Positions 8,140-16,272 of a DNA stretch of 64,000 bases are shown here, one piece after another. The stretch is from Georgenia satyanarayanai. GTDB taxonomy: Bacteria > Actinomycetota > Actinomycetes > Actinomycetales > Actinomycetaceae. The position numbers were made by a program, and so were the translations under genes. A model generated the notes under the pieces. That model was not told the DNA's origin. It did not search any database and saw only the letters and a program-made list of their open reading frames with translations. Every line of letters starts with the position of its first letter. The first letter of the stretch is position 1. The stretch lies in the NCBI RefSeq assembly GCF_900116375.1, contig NZ_UETB01000001.1, positions 310,001-374,000 of the forward strand, in the 5' to 3' direction.

Positions 8140-8493
8140 CTTCGCGAGGAACGCCGCGACCCGGTCCTTGGGACGGCCGATGACGGCACGGTCGCCGCGG
8201 ACGAGGACGGGACGCTGCATGAGCCGGGGGTGCTGGACGAGCAGGTCGGCCACCTGCTCCGCCGTCGTGATGTCGTCCGCGGCCAGACCCTGCTCGGCGA
8301 AGAACGCGTCCTTGCTGACGAGATCAGCGGGCGGGTCCTCGAGCGTGGCAATGAGGTCGAGCAGCTGCGCCCGGTCCAGCGGCGTCTTGAGGTAGTGCAC
8401 GACCTCGGCGTCGACCCCCGCGTCCGCGACCGCGTCGAGGGCGTGGCGAGAGGTGGAGCAGCGGGTGTTGTGGAGGACGGTGAGCTCGGCCAT
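8131..8493 (-). CDS. ArsC/Spx-family thioredoxin-fold protein, copy 1
   Basis: 120 residues, the usual length for glutaredoxin-type arsenate reductases. It starts at MAELTVLHN and carries one catalytic-type cysteine in NTRCSTSRHAL. An Arg-Pro pair (MQRPVLVRGDRAVIGRP) provides the family's cis-Pro and the Arg that contacts arsenate or thiol substrates. No ars operon genes (arsB/acr3, arsR) are near, so the true substrate is open; YffB-like proteins share this fold. It is about 92% identical to the copy at 11485-11844. Its start faces the methyltransferase at 8605 across 111 bases. Confidence 0.85.
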   Translation of the reverse strand: MAELTVLHNTRCSTSRHALDAVADAGVDAEVVHYLKTPLDRAQLLDLIATLEDPPADLVSKDAFFAEQGLAADDITTAEQVADLLVQHPRLMQRPVLVRGDRAVIGRPKDRVAAFLAKGW

Positions 8494-8604
8494 GGCAGCC
8501 TGCGTACGGACAAGGCGAGCGGCCGGCCGGGCGTGCTGCGCGTCCTGCGACGAGACGTGCGCGGAACCGCCCGTGCCGGCCGACTGCGGGTGCAGACTGG
8601 TCCC

Positions 8605-9246
8605 ATGGCCGGGTGCTGCGACCCGCACGGGTGCGACCAGATGTTCGGTGCCGGCTTCGCCCGGTACGCGGCGAGGCGGTTCCGCCGGCGTGGCCTCGAC
8701 ACGGCCGCGAGGCAGATGGTCGACTTCCTGGCTGTCGACGGCGTCGCCGGGGCCACGGTGCTCGACATCGGCGGTGGGGTCGGCGAGATCGGCATCGAGC
8801 TGCTGAGGCGCGGGGCGGCGAGCGCGACCACGCTCGAGCTCTCACCGGCGTACGACGTCGAGGCGAGGCGCCTGGCGCAGGAGGCGGGCGTCGCCGACAG
8901 GGCGTTCCGGCACGTCACCGACATCGCGGCCGACGCCGACGACGTGGAGCTTGCCGACGTCGTCGTCCTCCACCGCGTCGTGTGCTGCTACCCCGACTTC
9001 GAGCGGCTGCTGGGCGCGGCGGCGGACCTCTGCCGTGGCCGGCTGGCGTTCAGTCACCCACCCCGGAACTTCGTCACGCGCGCCTTCGTGGCCGCACAGA
9101 ACGCGACGTCCAGCGTGCTGGGCCGCGAGTACCGCGCGTTCGCGCACCCGCCGGTGGCGATGGTCGGCGCCGTGGAGGCCCGGGGCATGCGACAGGTTCT
9201 CAAGGGCTCCGGGATGGTCTGGCAGGTTGCGGCACTGGTGCGCTGA
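8605..9246 (+). CDS. Class I SAM-dependent methyltransferase
   Basis: 213 residues from ATG 8605. The protein opens with MAGCCDPHGCDQMF, a Cys-rich start shared by a small actinobacterial methyltransferase group. Motif I is VLDIGGGVGEIGIELL (about residues 52-67), followed by an acidic loop in TLELSP. Later strands include DVVVLHRVVCCYPDF, the family's motif IV position, and LAFSHPP. The substrate is unknown. It is divergent from arsC-like copy 1, so the two may share a regulatory region at 8494-8604. Confidence 0.8.
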   Translation: MAGCCDPHGCDQMFGAGFARYAARRFRRRGLDTAARQMVDFLAVDGVAGATVLDIGGGVGEIGIELLRRGAASATTLELSPAYDVEARRLAQEAGVADRAFRHVTDIAADADDVELADVVVLHRVVCCYPDFERLLGAAADLCRGRLAFSHPPRNFVTRAFVAAQNATSSVLGREYRAFAHPPVAMVGAVEARGMRQVLKGSGMVWQVAALVR

Positions 9247-9252
9247 GCACGC

Positions 9253-9291
9253 GGCGACCCGGGCCGCCCCCTCGGGGCCGGCCGCGTCGCC
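9253..9291. terminator. GC-rich hairpin between convergent methyltransferase and MFS genes
   Basis: An outer 6-bp arm (ggcgac at 9253, gtcgcc at 9286) and an inner GGCC-rich arm pair around a CTC loop. It sits 6 bases after the methyltransferase stop codon and before the 3' end of the convergent MFS gene, so a bidirectional terminator is the natural reading. The pairing is imperfect. Confidence 0.45.
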
Positions 9292-9333
9292 CTCGCTCAG
9301 CGAGAACGGGGGCGGCACCGGGGCGGCCACGCG

Positions 9334-10716
9334 TCACGCGGTGACGACCGCGGTCCGCGTGCGCCTGCCCGGCAGGAGCACCCCGCAGACCGCGGCCCCG
9401 AGGAGGAGCAGCGCCGCGCACCACCACATGGCCGCGACGTAGCCCGCACCGAAGGTGTCGGGCGCCAGCTCACCGTCGAGACCGACGAGTGCGGGCAGCG
9501 CCGCCACGGACAACAGGCCGGCGGCACGCGCGACGGCGTTGTTGACGCCACTCGCCAGGCCCACGTGCTCGGCGGGCGCGGCGGCGAGGACGGTCGCCGT
9601 CAGCGGCGTGACGAGCAGCGTGATTCCCGCGCCGAAGACGACGACGCCGGGCAGCACGTCGGTGAGGTAGGAGGCGTCGTCGTCGGGGATGCCGGTGAGG
9701 AGCGCGACCCCGACGGCGGCGACGGCCGGGCCGAGCGTCATGAGCGGGCGGGGACCGACGCGGGCGAGGAGGGTGCCCACGCGAGGGGAGAAGACGAGCA
9801 GGAGCAGCGTGAACGGGATCGTCGCCGCGCCGGCGGCGAGCGGGCTGTACCCCACGACCACCTGGAGGTGGAGGACGAGGAAGAACATCACCGCGCCGAG
9901 CGCCGCGTAGATGAGGAACGTCGCGACGTTGACCACCGAGAACGTCCGGTGCGCGAACAGTCGCAGCGGGACCATGGGGCGGCGCGTCCGCGCCTCGACG
10001 GCGACGAAGGCCACCGCCGCCACCGCTCCGACCGCCGCCGCCACCCACACGCCCTGGATGAGGGCGACGGTGATGCCGCCGAGCGCGACGACGCCCAACG
10101 CCGCTCCGGGCACGTCGAAGCGCCCGCGCACGGCCGCCGGGTTCGACTCCGGCACCCGCAGCACCGCGATCGCGATGACGACCGCGGCCACCGGCACGTT
10201 GATGAAGAACACCCACCGCCAGGAGAGCGTCTCCACGAGCCAGCCCCCGAGCAGCGGCCCGACGGCGCCCGCCACGCCCGACCACGCCGACCAGTAGCCG
10301 ATGGCGCGGGCGCGGTCCTCCTCGGCGATGAGGGACTGGATGAGCGCGAGGCTGCCCGGCGTCAGCAGGGCCGCGCCGATGCCCTGCAGCCCGCGGGCGA
10401 CGACGAGCTGCTCGATGCTCTGCGCCAGTCCGCACGCGACCGACGCGGCGCCGAACCACGCGATCCCGACGACGAAGACCCGCCGCCGGCCCAGCCGGTC
10501 CCCGAGGGAGCCACCGACGAGGATGAGCGAGGCCAGCGCGAGCATGTACGCGTTGACCACCCACTGCAGGTCCACCAGCGTCGCGTCGAGGTCGAGCGCG
10601 ATGGGCCGCAGCGCGACGTTGACGACGGTGCCGTCGAGGAAGGCGATCGCCGACGCGAGGGTCGCGGCGAGCACCACCCAGCGGCCACGCGCCGACCGGA
10701 GCGGGATGGTCTCCAC
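9334..10716 (-). CDS. MFS drug transporter, DHA2 (14-TMS, EmrB/QacA-like) family
   Basis: About 460 residues with 14 predicted membrane helices. The first helix carries the DHA2 signature FLDGTVVNVALRPI, followed by WVVNAYMLALASLILVGGSLGDRLGRRR (motif A in loop 2-3) and GPLLGGWLVETLSWRWVFFINVP (motif C region). It is expected to be a proton-driven multidrug or dye exporter. The GTG at 10716 gives METIPLRSARG, a natural cytoplasmic start; an ATG at 10761 would add 15 His/Arg-rich residues. It is divergent from the DUF421 gene and has no regulator beside it. Confidence 0.88.
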   Translation of the reverse strand: METIPLRSARGRWVVLAATLASAIAFLDGTVVNVALRPIALDLDATLVDLQWVVNAYMLALASLILVGGSLGDRLGRRRVFVVGIAWFGAASVACGLAQSIEQLVVARGLQGIGAALLTPGSLALIQSLIAEEDRARAIGYWSAWSGVAGAVGPLLGGWLVETLSWRWVFFINVPVAAVVIAIAVLRVPESNPAAVRGRFDVPGAALGVVALGGITVALIQGVWVAAAVGAVAAVAFVAVEARTRRPMVPLRLFAHRTFSVVNVATFLIYAALGAVMFFLVLHLQVVVGYSPLAAGAATIPFTLLLLVFSPRVGTLLARVGPRPLMTLGPAVAAVGVALLTGIPDDDASYLTDVLPGVVVFGAGITLLVTPLTATVLAAAPAEHVGLASGVNNAVARAAGLLSVAALPALVGLDGELAPDTFGAGYVAAMWWCAALLLLGAAVCGVLLPGRRTRTAVVTA

Positions 10717-10834
10717 GTGACCATGGTGACGCCTCCGCGGACCTTCGGCCCACCGCCCCACGCTGGTCCGTCCCGGATCTGGCCGGCGCGCTCACCGCCT
10801 CGCCCGTGAGCGGCGGCGGTGCGAGGGTGGCGAG

Positions 10835-11359
10835 ATGAACCTCGACTACTTCTGGACCGGATGGTCGCCGATCCTGCACACCCTGCTCATCGCCACGGTG
10901 GGCTACCTCGTGCTCCTCCTCATGCTGCGGGCGACCGGGCCCCGGACGATGGCGAAGATGACGCCGCTGGACTTCATCATCGCGGTGACGCTCGGCTCGG
11001 CCTTCGGGCGGGTGATCACCGCCGTCGACGTCAGCCTCGCCCAGGCACTGGCGGCCCTCGCGCTGCTCGTGCTGCTGCAGTGGGTCCTGGCCGCCGGGCG
11101 GGCCCGGTGGACGTTCATGCGGCGGGTCATGGACTCCCCGCCCGTGCTGCTGTACTACGACGGCGAGATCCAGCACCGGGCGCTGCGCCGGCACCGGCTG
11201 ACCGAGGCCGACGTCCACACCGCCGCCCGGCAGTCCAGCCAGGGCTCCCGCGCCGGGGCCCAGGCCGTGGTGCTGCACCAGGACGGGTCGCTGGGCGTCA
11301 TCTCCGAGGGGTCGATGGGGGACGGCTCGAGCCTGCTGCCCTACGTGGAGCGCGGCTGA
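10835..11359 (+). CDS. DUF421 domain membrane protein, second copy
   Basis: 174 residues with three membrane segments in the first ~85 residues and the family core MTPLDFIIAVTLGSAFGR. The soluble domain has DSPPVLLYYDGEIQHRALRRHRL and AVVLHQDGSLGVISEG. It is only distantly similar to the copy at 4999-5550, so this is an old paralogue pair, unlike the recent ArsC duplication nearby. Function unknown. Confidence 0.85.
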   Translation: MNLDYFWTGWSPILHTLLIATVGYLVLLLMLRATGPRTMAKMTPLDFIIAVTLGSAFGRVITAVDVSLAQALAALALLVLLQWVLAAGRARWTFMRRVMDSPPVLLYYDGEIQHRALRRHRLTEADVHTAARQSSQGSRAGAQAVVLHQDGSLGVISEGSMGDGSSLLPYVERG

Positions 11360-11363
11360 GGCG

Positions 11364-11480
11364 TCAGACCCCGGCTTCCGCACGTGAGGCGCTCACCAGC
11401 CGTTCGACGAGCTGGTCCGGGATCGGCTTGCGCGGGGAGAAGGTGACGCCGGTCTTCGTGGCCTTGAGCCCGGCGGCGGG
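11364..11480 (-). pseudogene. Fossil of a DUF1801 gene (C-terminal end only)
   Basis: The minus strand encodes GLKATKTGVTFSPRKPIPDQ followed by LVERLVSASRAEAGV and a stop. This is the usual ending of DUF1801 (iron-chaperone-like YdhG) proteins, which finish in F-x-x-E/R-K-P-I-P-x-x-L-V. No start, SD or N-terminal part is present; the sequence upstream is already the end of arsC-like copy 2. It is a remnant carried with the ArsC duplication. Confidence 0.55.
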
Positions 11481-11484
11481 CCCC

Positions 11485-11844
11485 TCAGCCGTCGGCGAGG
11501 AAGGCGGCCACCCGGTCCTTCGGGCGGCCGATGATGGCCCGGTCGCCACGGACGAGAACGGGACGCTGCATGAGCCGCGGGTGCTGGACGAGCAGGTCGG
11601 CCACCTGCTCCGCCGTCGTGATGTCGTCTGCAGACAGGCCCTGCTCGGCGAAGAACGCGTCCTTGCGGACGAGGTCCGCCGGCGGGTCCTCGAGCTTGGC
11701 GACGAGGTCGAGCAGCTGTGCCCGGTCCAGCGGTGTCCTGAGGTACTGCACGACCTCGGCGTCGACCCCAGCGTCCGCGACGGCGTCGACGGCGTGCCGG
11801 GAGGTGGAGCAACGGGTGTTGTGGAGGACGGTGAGCTCGGCCAT
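11485..11844 (-). CDS. ArsC/Spx-family thioredoxin-fold protein, copy 2
   Basis: 119 residues, with about nine substitutions relative to copy 1 at 8131-8493 and no insertions apart from the last residues. It retains the NTRCSTSRHA cysteine motif and the MQRPVLVRGDRAIIGRP segment. DNA similarity continues only about 17 bases upstream of the start. Downstream both copies end in the same dead DUF1801 tail. Recent segmental duplication is the simplest explanation. The role (arsenate reduction or another thiol redox reaction) is not fixed by context. Confidence 0.85.
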   Translation of the reverse strand: MAELTVLHNTRCSTSRHAVDAVADAGVDAEVVQYLRTPLDRAQLLDLVAKLEDPPADLVRKDAFFAEQGLSADDITTAEQVADLLVQHPRLMQRPVLVRGDRAIIGRPKDRVAAFLADG

Positions 11845-11966
11845 GGCAGCCAGCCTACGGAGCCGGCACCCGCAGCGGCCTCCGTACGGCCCCGCGCCCC
11901 GGTCTCTGCCTATAGTGACGCCGTCCCGGGACCGGGCCGCGCGCGCTTCGGAGGGGGCTGAGGAGC

Positions 11967-13325
11967 ATGACCCGGACGGGGCGGGGACACGACTTCACCC
12001 AGGGCAGCACGCTGCGGCAGCTTGTCGTCTTCTCGGCGCCGATCATGGCGGCGAACCTGCTCCAGACGTCCTTCCAGATCGTCGACAGCCTCTGGATCGG
12101 CAACCTGCTCGGCGCGGACGCGCTCGCCGCCGTCGCCGTCTCCGCCGTCATCGTCTTCACCGCGCTGTCCTTCGTCATCGGGATGAACAACGCGGCCCTG
12201 ACGATCCTGTCCCAGCAGCGGGGGCGCGCGGACGAGCGCGGCCTGGAGCGCTACCTCAACGCCTTCGTCGTCACGCTGCTCGTGCTGTCCGTGGTGGTCG
12301 GCGCCCTCGGCTACGGGCTCTCCGGGGGCCTGCTCGGGCTGCTCGGGACGCCGGAGGAGATCGTCGCGCCGGCGCAGGAGTACCTGCGCATCACCTTCCT
12401 CGGGATCCCGTTCCTCTTCGGGTACACCTTCCTCAGCACCGTGCTGCGGGCGGTGGGGGACAGCCGCACGCCCATGCGGTTCGTGCTGGTCGCGGTGCTG
12501 CTCAACGTCGTCCTCGACCCGCTCCTCATCCACGTGCTCGGGCTGGGCGTCCGAGGCGCCGCCGTCGCGACCGTGCTGTCGCAGGGGATCGCGTTCGGCT
12601 ACGGCCTGGTCCACGTGACCCGACGGCGGCTCGTCCCGTTCCGGCGGCCCACCCTGCCCGCGGGGGCCGAGGTGCGCACGATCCTGCGCCTGGGGATCCC
12701 GGCGGGCCTGCAGATGGCGGTGATCTCGGCCGGCGCCGCGGCGATCACGAGCGTGGTGACGGGCTTCGGCCCCGCCGTCCTCGCCGGGTACGGCGCCGCG
12801 CAGCGGATCGACTCGCTCATCATGCTGCCCGCCCAGGCGCTGGGGATCTCAGTCTCGAGCATGGCCGGGCAGAACATCGGCACCGGCAACTGGGACCGGG
12901 TGGGCCGCGTCTCCCGCGTGGGTGTCGTGTACAACCTCGCGATCATGACGGCGGTGGCCCTGGTGGTCGTGGCGCTCGCCCGGCCGGCGGTGTCCCTGTT
13001 CGTCCGCGAGCCCGACGCCGTCGAGTTCGGCACCCAGTACCTGCGCATCGTGGCGCTGTGCTACCCGTTCCTCGGGATCAACTTCGTCCTCAACGGCGTG
13101 GTGCGGGCGGCCGGCGCGATGTACCAGGTGCTCGTGCTCAACATCATCTCCTTCTGGGTGCTGCGCTTCCCGCTCACCGCACTGTTCGCCCGCCTCTCCG
13201 GGGAGAGCGGCATCGCCCTGGGCATGGGGGCGAGCTTCATCGTCAGCAGCGCGATCGCCTTCCTCTACTACCGGTTCGGCCGGTGGCGGGAGACGGAGCT
13301 GTTCGCGGAGGCGGAGCGCCGGTAG
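11967..13325 (+). CDS. MATE-family efflux transporter
   Basis: 452 residues with 12 predicted membrane helices in two similar halves. The first half starts LVVFSAPIMAANLLQTSFQIVDSLWIG and the second starts LRLGIPAGLQMAVISAGAA, each preceding a typical MATE helix pair. The start codon is preceded by GGGGGCTGAGGAG. Expected function is Na+- or H+-coupled export of cationic drugs or metabolites. No regulator is adjacent, and arsC-like copy 2 is divergent upstream. Confidence 0.9.
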   Translation: MTRTGRGHDFTQGSTLRQLVVFSAPIMAANLLQTSFQIVDSLWIGNLLGADALAAVAVSAVIVFTALSFVIGMNNAALTILSQQRGRADERGLERYLNAFVVTLLVLSVVVGALGYGLSGGLLGLLGTPEEIVAPAQEYLRITFLGIPFLFGYTFLSTVLRAVGDSRTPMRFVLVAVLLNVVLDPLLIHVLGLGVRGAAVATVLSQGIAFGYGLVHVTRRRLVPFRRPTLPAGAEVRTILRLGIPAGLQMAVISAGAAAITSVVTGFGPAVLAGYGAAQRIDSLIMLPAQALGISVSSMAGQNIGTGNWDRVGRVSRVGVVYNLAIMTAVALVVVALARPAVSLFVREPDAVEFGTQYLRIVALCYPFLGINFVLNGVVRAAGAMYQVLVLNIISFWVLRFPLTALFARLSGESGIALGMGASFIVSSAIAFLYYRFGRWRETELFAEAERR

Positions 13326-13365
13326 CGCCGCACGCAAAGGGTCTTGTGCCCGCGTCCTCCGGGGC

Positions 13366-13398
13366 ATATCGTCTGCCGATATTATCGCCATTCGATAA
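13366..13398 (+). promoter_or_regulatory. Two abutting 17-bp palindromes in front of the DUF2975/HTH operon
   Basis: ATATCG-N5-CGATAT (13366-13382) and TTATCG-N5-CGATAA (13382-13398) are both perfect 6+6 inverted repeats. They share one base and their centres are 16 bp apart. The second touches the AAGGGGG ribosome-binding site of the gene at 13410, and the first may cover a -10 element (TATCGT with TTGTGC 17 bases upstream). The spacing puts two dimers on roughly the same face of the helix. Likely ligand: the HTH protein at 14096-14326 in autoregulation. Confidence 0.6.
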
Positions 13399-13409
13399 GG
13401 GGGCCGGCC

Positions 13410-14099
13410 ATGAGCCGACTGCTGGAGCTGCTGCTCAAGGTGTGGTCCGGTGTCCTGGTGGCGAGCGCCCTGCTGTGGGTGCTGCCGAACGCCGTGAGGC
13501 ACTGGATCGCCGAGCTGTCCGGCGGGTTCCTGCGCACGCAGTTCGGGCCGACCGACGCCCTGTACGGCGGCATACGGATGGGCGCCTACTTCACCGACGG
13601 CACCGTGGACCGCCTCGTCGACGCCATGCGGCAGAACATGATGCTCGCGGCCCACGAGGCCAACGGCATGGGGTTCCGCAACCAGGGTGACGTGAACATC
13701 GGGTGGGTCCTGCAGTTCTTCCCGTCCGGGTGGCAGCACGTCGTGCACGCCGCGCTCACCGTCATCCCGCTGCTCGTCATGGCCGTCCTGTGGTGGTGGC
13801 TCGCCACCGCCGTCGCCCAGAGCCGCCGTCGGGAGGTGTTCAGTCTCGCCAGCGCGCACAAGCTCACGGTCGCAGGCGCCGTCATCGCGCTGGGCGGGCC
13901 GCTGCTCGCCCTCGCCACCTGGCTGCTCTACCGGTGGGTGCTGGAGACCTCGCAGTTCGGCGCGCGCGCCGAGATCCCCGCCTTCGATCTGTCCGCCGTC
14001 CCGTGGGGCGCCGTCGCGGCCGGGCTGGCCCTGGTGGTGCTCGGCACGGTGTGGCGCAAGGGCGCCGTCAAGGAGCGTGAGCTGGCAGGACTCGTGTGA
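13410..14099 (+). CDS. DUF2975 membrane protein
   Basis: 229 residues from ATG 13410, which has a clear AAGGGGG site; an ATG further upstream would run through the double palindrome. The architecture fits DUF2975: an N-terminal helix (LKVWSGVLVASALLWVLP), a large external loop, and three helices at about residues 110-135, 150-175 and 195-220. DUF2975 proteins are nearly always paired with a YozG-type HTH gene, as here. Function is unknown; the pairing suggests a membrane sensor or partner of the regulator. Confidence 0.8.
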   Translation: MSRLLELLLKVWSGVLVASALLWVLPNAVRHWIAELSGGFLRTQFGPTDALYGGIRMGAYFTDGTVDRLVDAMRQNMMLAAHEANGMGFRNQGDVNIGWVLQFFPSGWQHVVHAALTVIPLLVMAVLWWWLATAVAQSRRREVFSLASAHKLTVAGAVIALGGPLLALATWLLYRWVLETSQFGARAEIPAFDLSAVPWGAVAAGLALVVLGTVWRKGAVKERELAGLV

Positions 14100-14326
14100 G
14101 CCCGGCCGACCTCGACGACGGGCACCGGATCCACTGCCGGCTCGACGAGCTGCTCGCGGAACGGGGCATGACGCTGACCGAGCTGGCCGACAGGGTCGGC
14201 ATCACCGTCGTCAACCTCTCAGTCCTCAAGAACGACCGGGCGCGGGCGATCCGCTTCACCACGCTCACCGCGATCTGCGAGGCGTTGGACTGCGACGTCG
14301 GTGACGTCCTGCTCGTGGGGGAGTGA
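14096..14326 (+). CDS. Xre-type HTH regulator (YozG-like)
   Basis: 76 residues, GTG start overlapping the TGA of the DUF2975 gene by 4 bases, so translation is coupled. The HTH is MTLTELADRVGITVVNLSVL, followed by DRARAIRFTTLTAICEALDCDVGDVL, the normal Cro/C1 fold ending. It lacks any sensor domain. It is the probable protein that binds the palindromes at 13366-13398. Confidence 0.85.
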   Translation: MSPADLDDGHRIHCRLDELLAERGMTLTELADRVGITVVNLSVLKNDRARAIRFTTLTAICEALDCDVGDVLLVGE

Positions 14327-14350
14327 CGGCGTCGTGTTCTCACACTGAGG

Positions 14351-14397
14351 ACGACGGCGGCGCAGCCTCCCTGCCCAGGTGGGTGCGCCGTCGTCGT
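14351..14397 (+). terminator. Hairpin terminator after the DUF2975/HTH operon
   Basis: 14-base arms (14351-14364 and 14384-14397) pair with a single mismatch around a 19-base loop, 25 bases after the HTH stop codon. The rest of the gap up to 14606 shows no gene I can support. Confidence 0.5.
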
Positions 14398-14606
14398 GGT
14401 CGATGGAACCGGTCATGACGATGTCCTCGAAGCGCCGTCGCGGCCCCGAGAACCACGAGACCGGCGCGCCACCCCATGGCGCGCGCCGCACCAGCAGGGC
14501 CGCCGCGACGCGGGCGAGGATCATCTCGCCGCAGATCCGGTGTGCTGCGCGACCGCGCTCCGGCAAGATCGGTGGCCCTGGACCGAGCGCACGGACGGAT
14601 CTCGCC

Positions 14607-15149
14607 ATGACCGCAGCACACGTCACCCCCGACCCCACGATGGAGGCGATCAACGCGGCCGTCGTCCGCGCGCACCGAGGGGACGTGGAGCGGGCACGTG
14701 GGAACCTCCTCGCCATCTGGCATGACATCGGTGTGGCAGGCGACGCGCTCCATCGCTGCACGCTCGCGCACCATCTCGCGGACCTCGTCGACCACCCCGC
14801 CGAGTCGCTCATGTGGGACGTCCGTGCACTCGATGCTGCGCACGCGCTGAGCAACGAGCGCCTCCAGCAGCACCACGCAGACCTCGAGGTTGCCGGCTTC
14901 TACCCGAGCCTCTACCTCAACCTCGCCGATGACCTCCGCCGCCTGAGCGCGTTCTCCGCGGCTGCCGACCAGCTTGCCGAGGCCTCACGGCACCTCGCAG
15001 CACTTTCCGAGGGCCCGTACGGCGACACCATCCGCATCGCCCTCGACGAGGTGAACCGGATGGTCGCCGAGGGGGACACCTCGCGGCGGGACTCTGCGCC
15101 CGGTCCCCGCTCGGCCGGTAGGTCTCGCAGCCCCGGTCGTCGTGCCTGA
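14607..15149 (+). CDS. Conserved actinobacterial helical-repeat protein (TPR-like), function unknown
   Basis: 180 residues from ATG 14607 (MTAAHVTPDPTMEAIN). The helix pairs ARGNLLAIWHDIG, HRCTLAHHLADLVDHPAESL, VRALDAAHAL and FYPSLYLNLADDLRRLSAFS resemble a recurring actinobacterial family with TPR-like arrangement. The last ~20 residues are Arg/Ser-rich and not conserved. It precedes the DUF2332 gene by 15 bases and is probably co-transcribed. No catalytic motif is visible. Confidence 0.7.
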   Translation: MTAAHVTPDPTMEAINAAVVRAHRGDVERARGNLLAIWHDIGVAGDALHRCTLAHHLADLVDHPAESLMWDVRALDAAHALSNERLQQHHADLEVAGFYPSLYLNLADDLRRLSAFSAAADQLAEASRHLAALSEGPYGDTIRIALDEVNRMVAEGDTSRRDSAPGPRSAGRSRSPGRRA

Positions 15150-15164
15150 TGCAGACTCGGACAG

Positions 15165-16151
15165 ATGGACCCGACCATCCACCAGGGACAGCGACCCGTC
15201 GCCGAGGTCTACCGGCTCTTCGCCGAGCGGGAAGCCCGCGGCGCCTCACCGGTCTACGAGGCGTGGGCAAGCCGGATCGCGGAGGACGCCGCGGTGCTGG
15301 CGCGGCTCGAGACGCTGCCGCCGGGAAAACGGCAGCCCAACCTCGTCCTCGCCGCCGCACGCTGGCACGGGGCGGGGGAGGAGTACCGGTCCGTGCGCGA
15401 GACGCTGCTCGACGGCTGGCCCGCCGTGCGCGAGACGATCCTCAGCCGCGCGACCCAGACGAACGAGGCCGGCCGCTGCGCCACCCTCCTGCCGTTCCTC
15501 GCCGAGCTGCCCCAGCCGCTCGCCCTCCTCGAGGTGGGCGCCTCCGCCGGGCTGTGCCTCCTCCCGGACCGCTACTCCTACCGGTACGACGACGGTACCT
15601 CGCTCGACCCCGACGACGGGCCATCCGACGTCGTCCTCGAGTGCCGGCTCGGGGAGGGAGTCACCGCGCCGACGGCGATGCCGCAGGTCGCGTGGCGTGC
15701 GGGCCTCGACCTGGCGCCGGTGGACGTCACCGACGCCGACGCACGCGCCTGGCTCGAGACCCTCGTCTGGCCGGGGCAGGAGCTCCGACGGCGTCGGCTG
15801 GCGGCCGCGCTCGACGTCGCCCGCCGCGAGCCGCCCGCCATCGTCCGTGGCGACCTGCTTACCGACCTCCCCGCGCTCGCGGCCACCGCACCCGCGGACG
15901 CGACACTCGTCGTGTTCCACAGCGCGGTGCTCGCCTACGTGCCCGCCGACGTCCGCGACGGATTCGTCGACCTGGTCACCGACCTGCCCGGGCACTGGAT
16001 GAGCAACGAGGGCCAGGCGGTGCTGCCGGAGGTGTGGACGGCGCGGGACCGCGCCGACGGGAGGTTCCTCCTTGCCGTCGGCGGTGTCCCGCGGGCGCTC
16101 ACCGGCCCGCACGGGGCGTCGGTGGACGGGCTCGGCCGAGCCGCAGGCTGA
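15165..16151 (+). CDS. DUF2332 family protein
   Basis: 328 residues, full length for DUF2332. Typical parts are FAEREARGASPVYEAWASRI at the N-terminus, a PLALLEVGASAGLCLLPDRY motif that resembles a SAM-binding Gly loop, and the ending GRFLLAVGGVPRALTGPHGA. The family's methyltransferase-like core is suggestive but its activity is not established. A fossil of the same C-terminus lies at 5588-5693, so the genome once had a second copy here. Confidence 0.85.
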   Translation: MDPTIHQGQRPVAEVYRLFAEREARGASPVYEAWASRIAEDAAVLARLETLPPGKRQPNLVLAAARWHGAGEEYRSVRETLLDGWPAVRETILSRATQTNEAGRCATLLPFLAELPQPLALLEVGASAGLCLLPDRYSYRYDDGTSLDPDDGPSDVVLECRLGEGVTAPTAMPQVAWRAGLDLAPVDVTDADARAWLETLVWPGQELRRRRLAAALDVARREPPAIVRGDLLTDLPALAATAPADATLVVFHSAVLAYVPADVRDGFVDLVTDLPGHWMSNEGQAVLPEVWTARDRADGRFLLAVGGVPRALTGPHGASVDGLGRAAG

Positions 16152-16272
16152 GAGGCGGTCACCCTCGGACGCGGCCCTTGTGCAGCGCACCCGAGACGCC
16201 GCGAAACTGTCCGGTCGTGCCGAAGCTCCGGCTTCTTGTGAAGGCCGACGGAGACATGGAGGATCGGGTCCC

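Noticed and set aside
8131-11844. Arsenic-resistance locus based on two ArsC-like genes
   Set aside because: No arsenite exporter or ArsR gene is present, and the fold is shared by Spx/YffB proteins with other functions.
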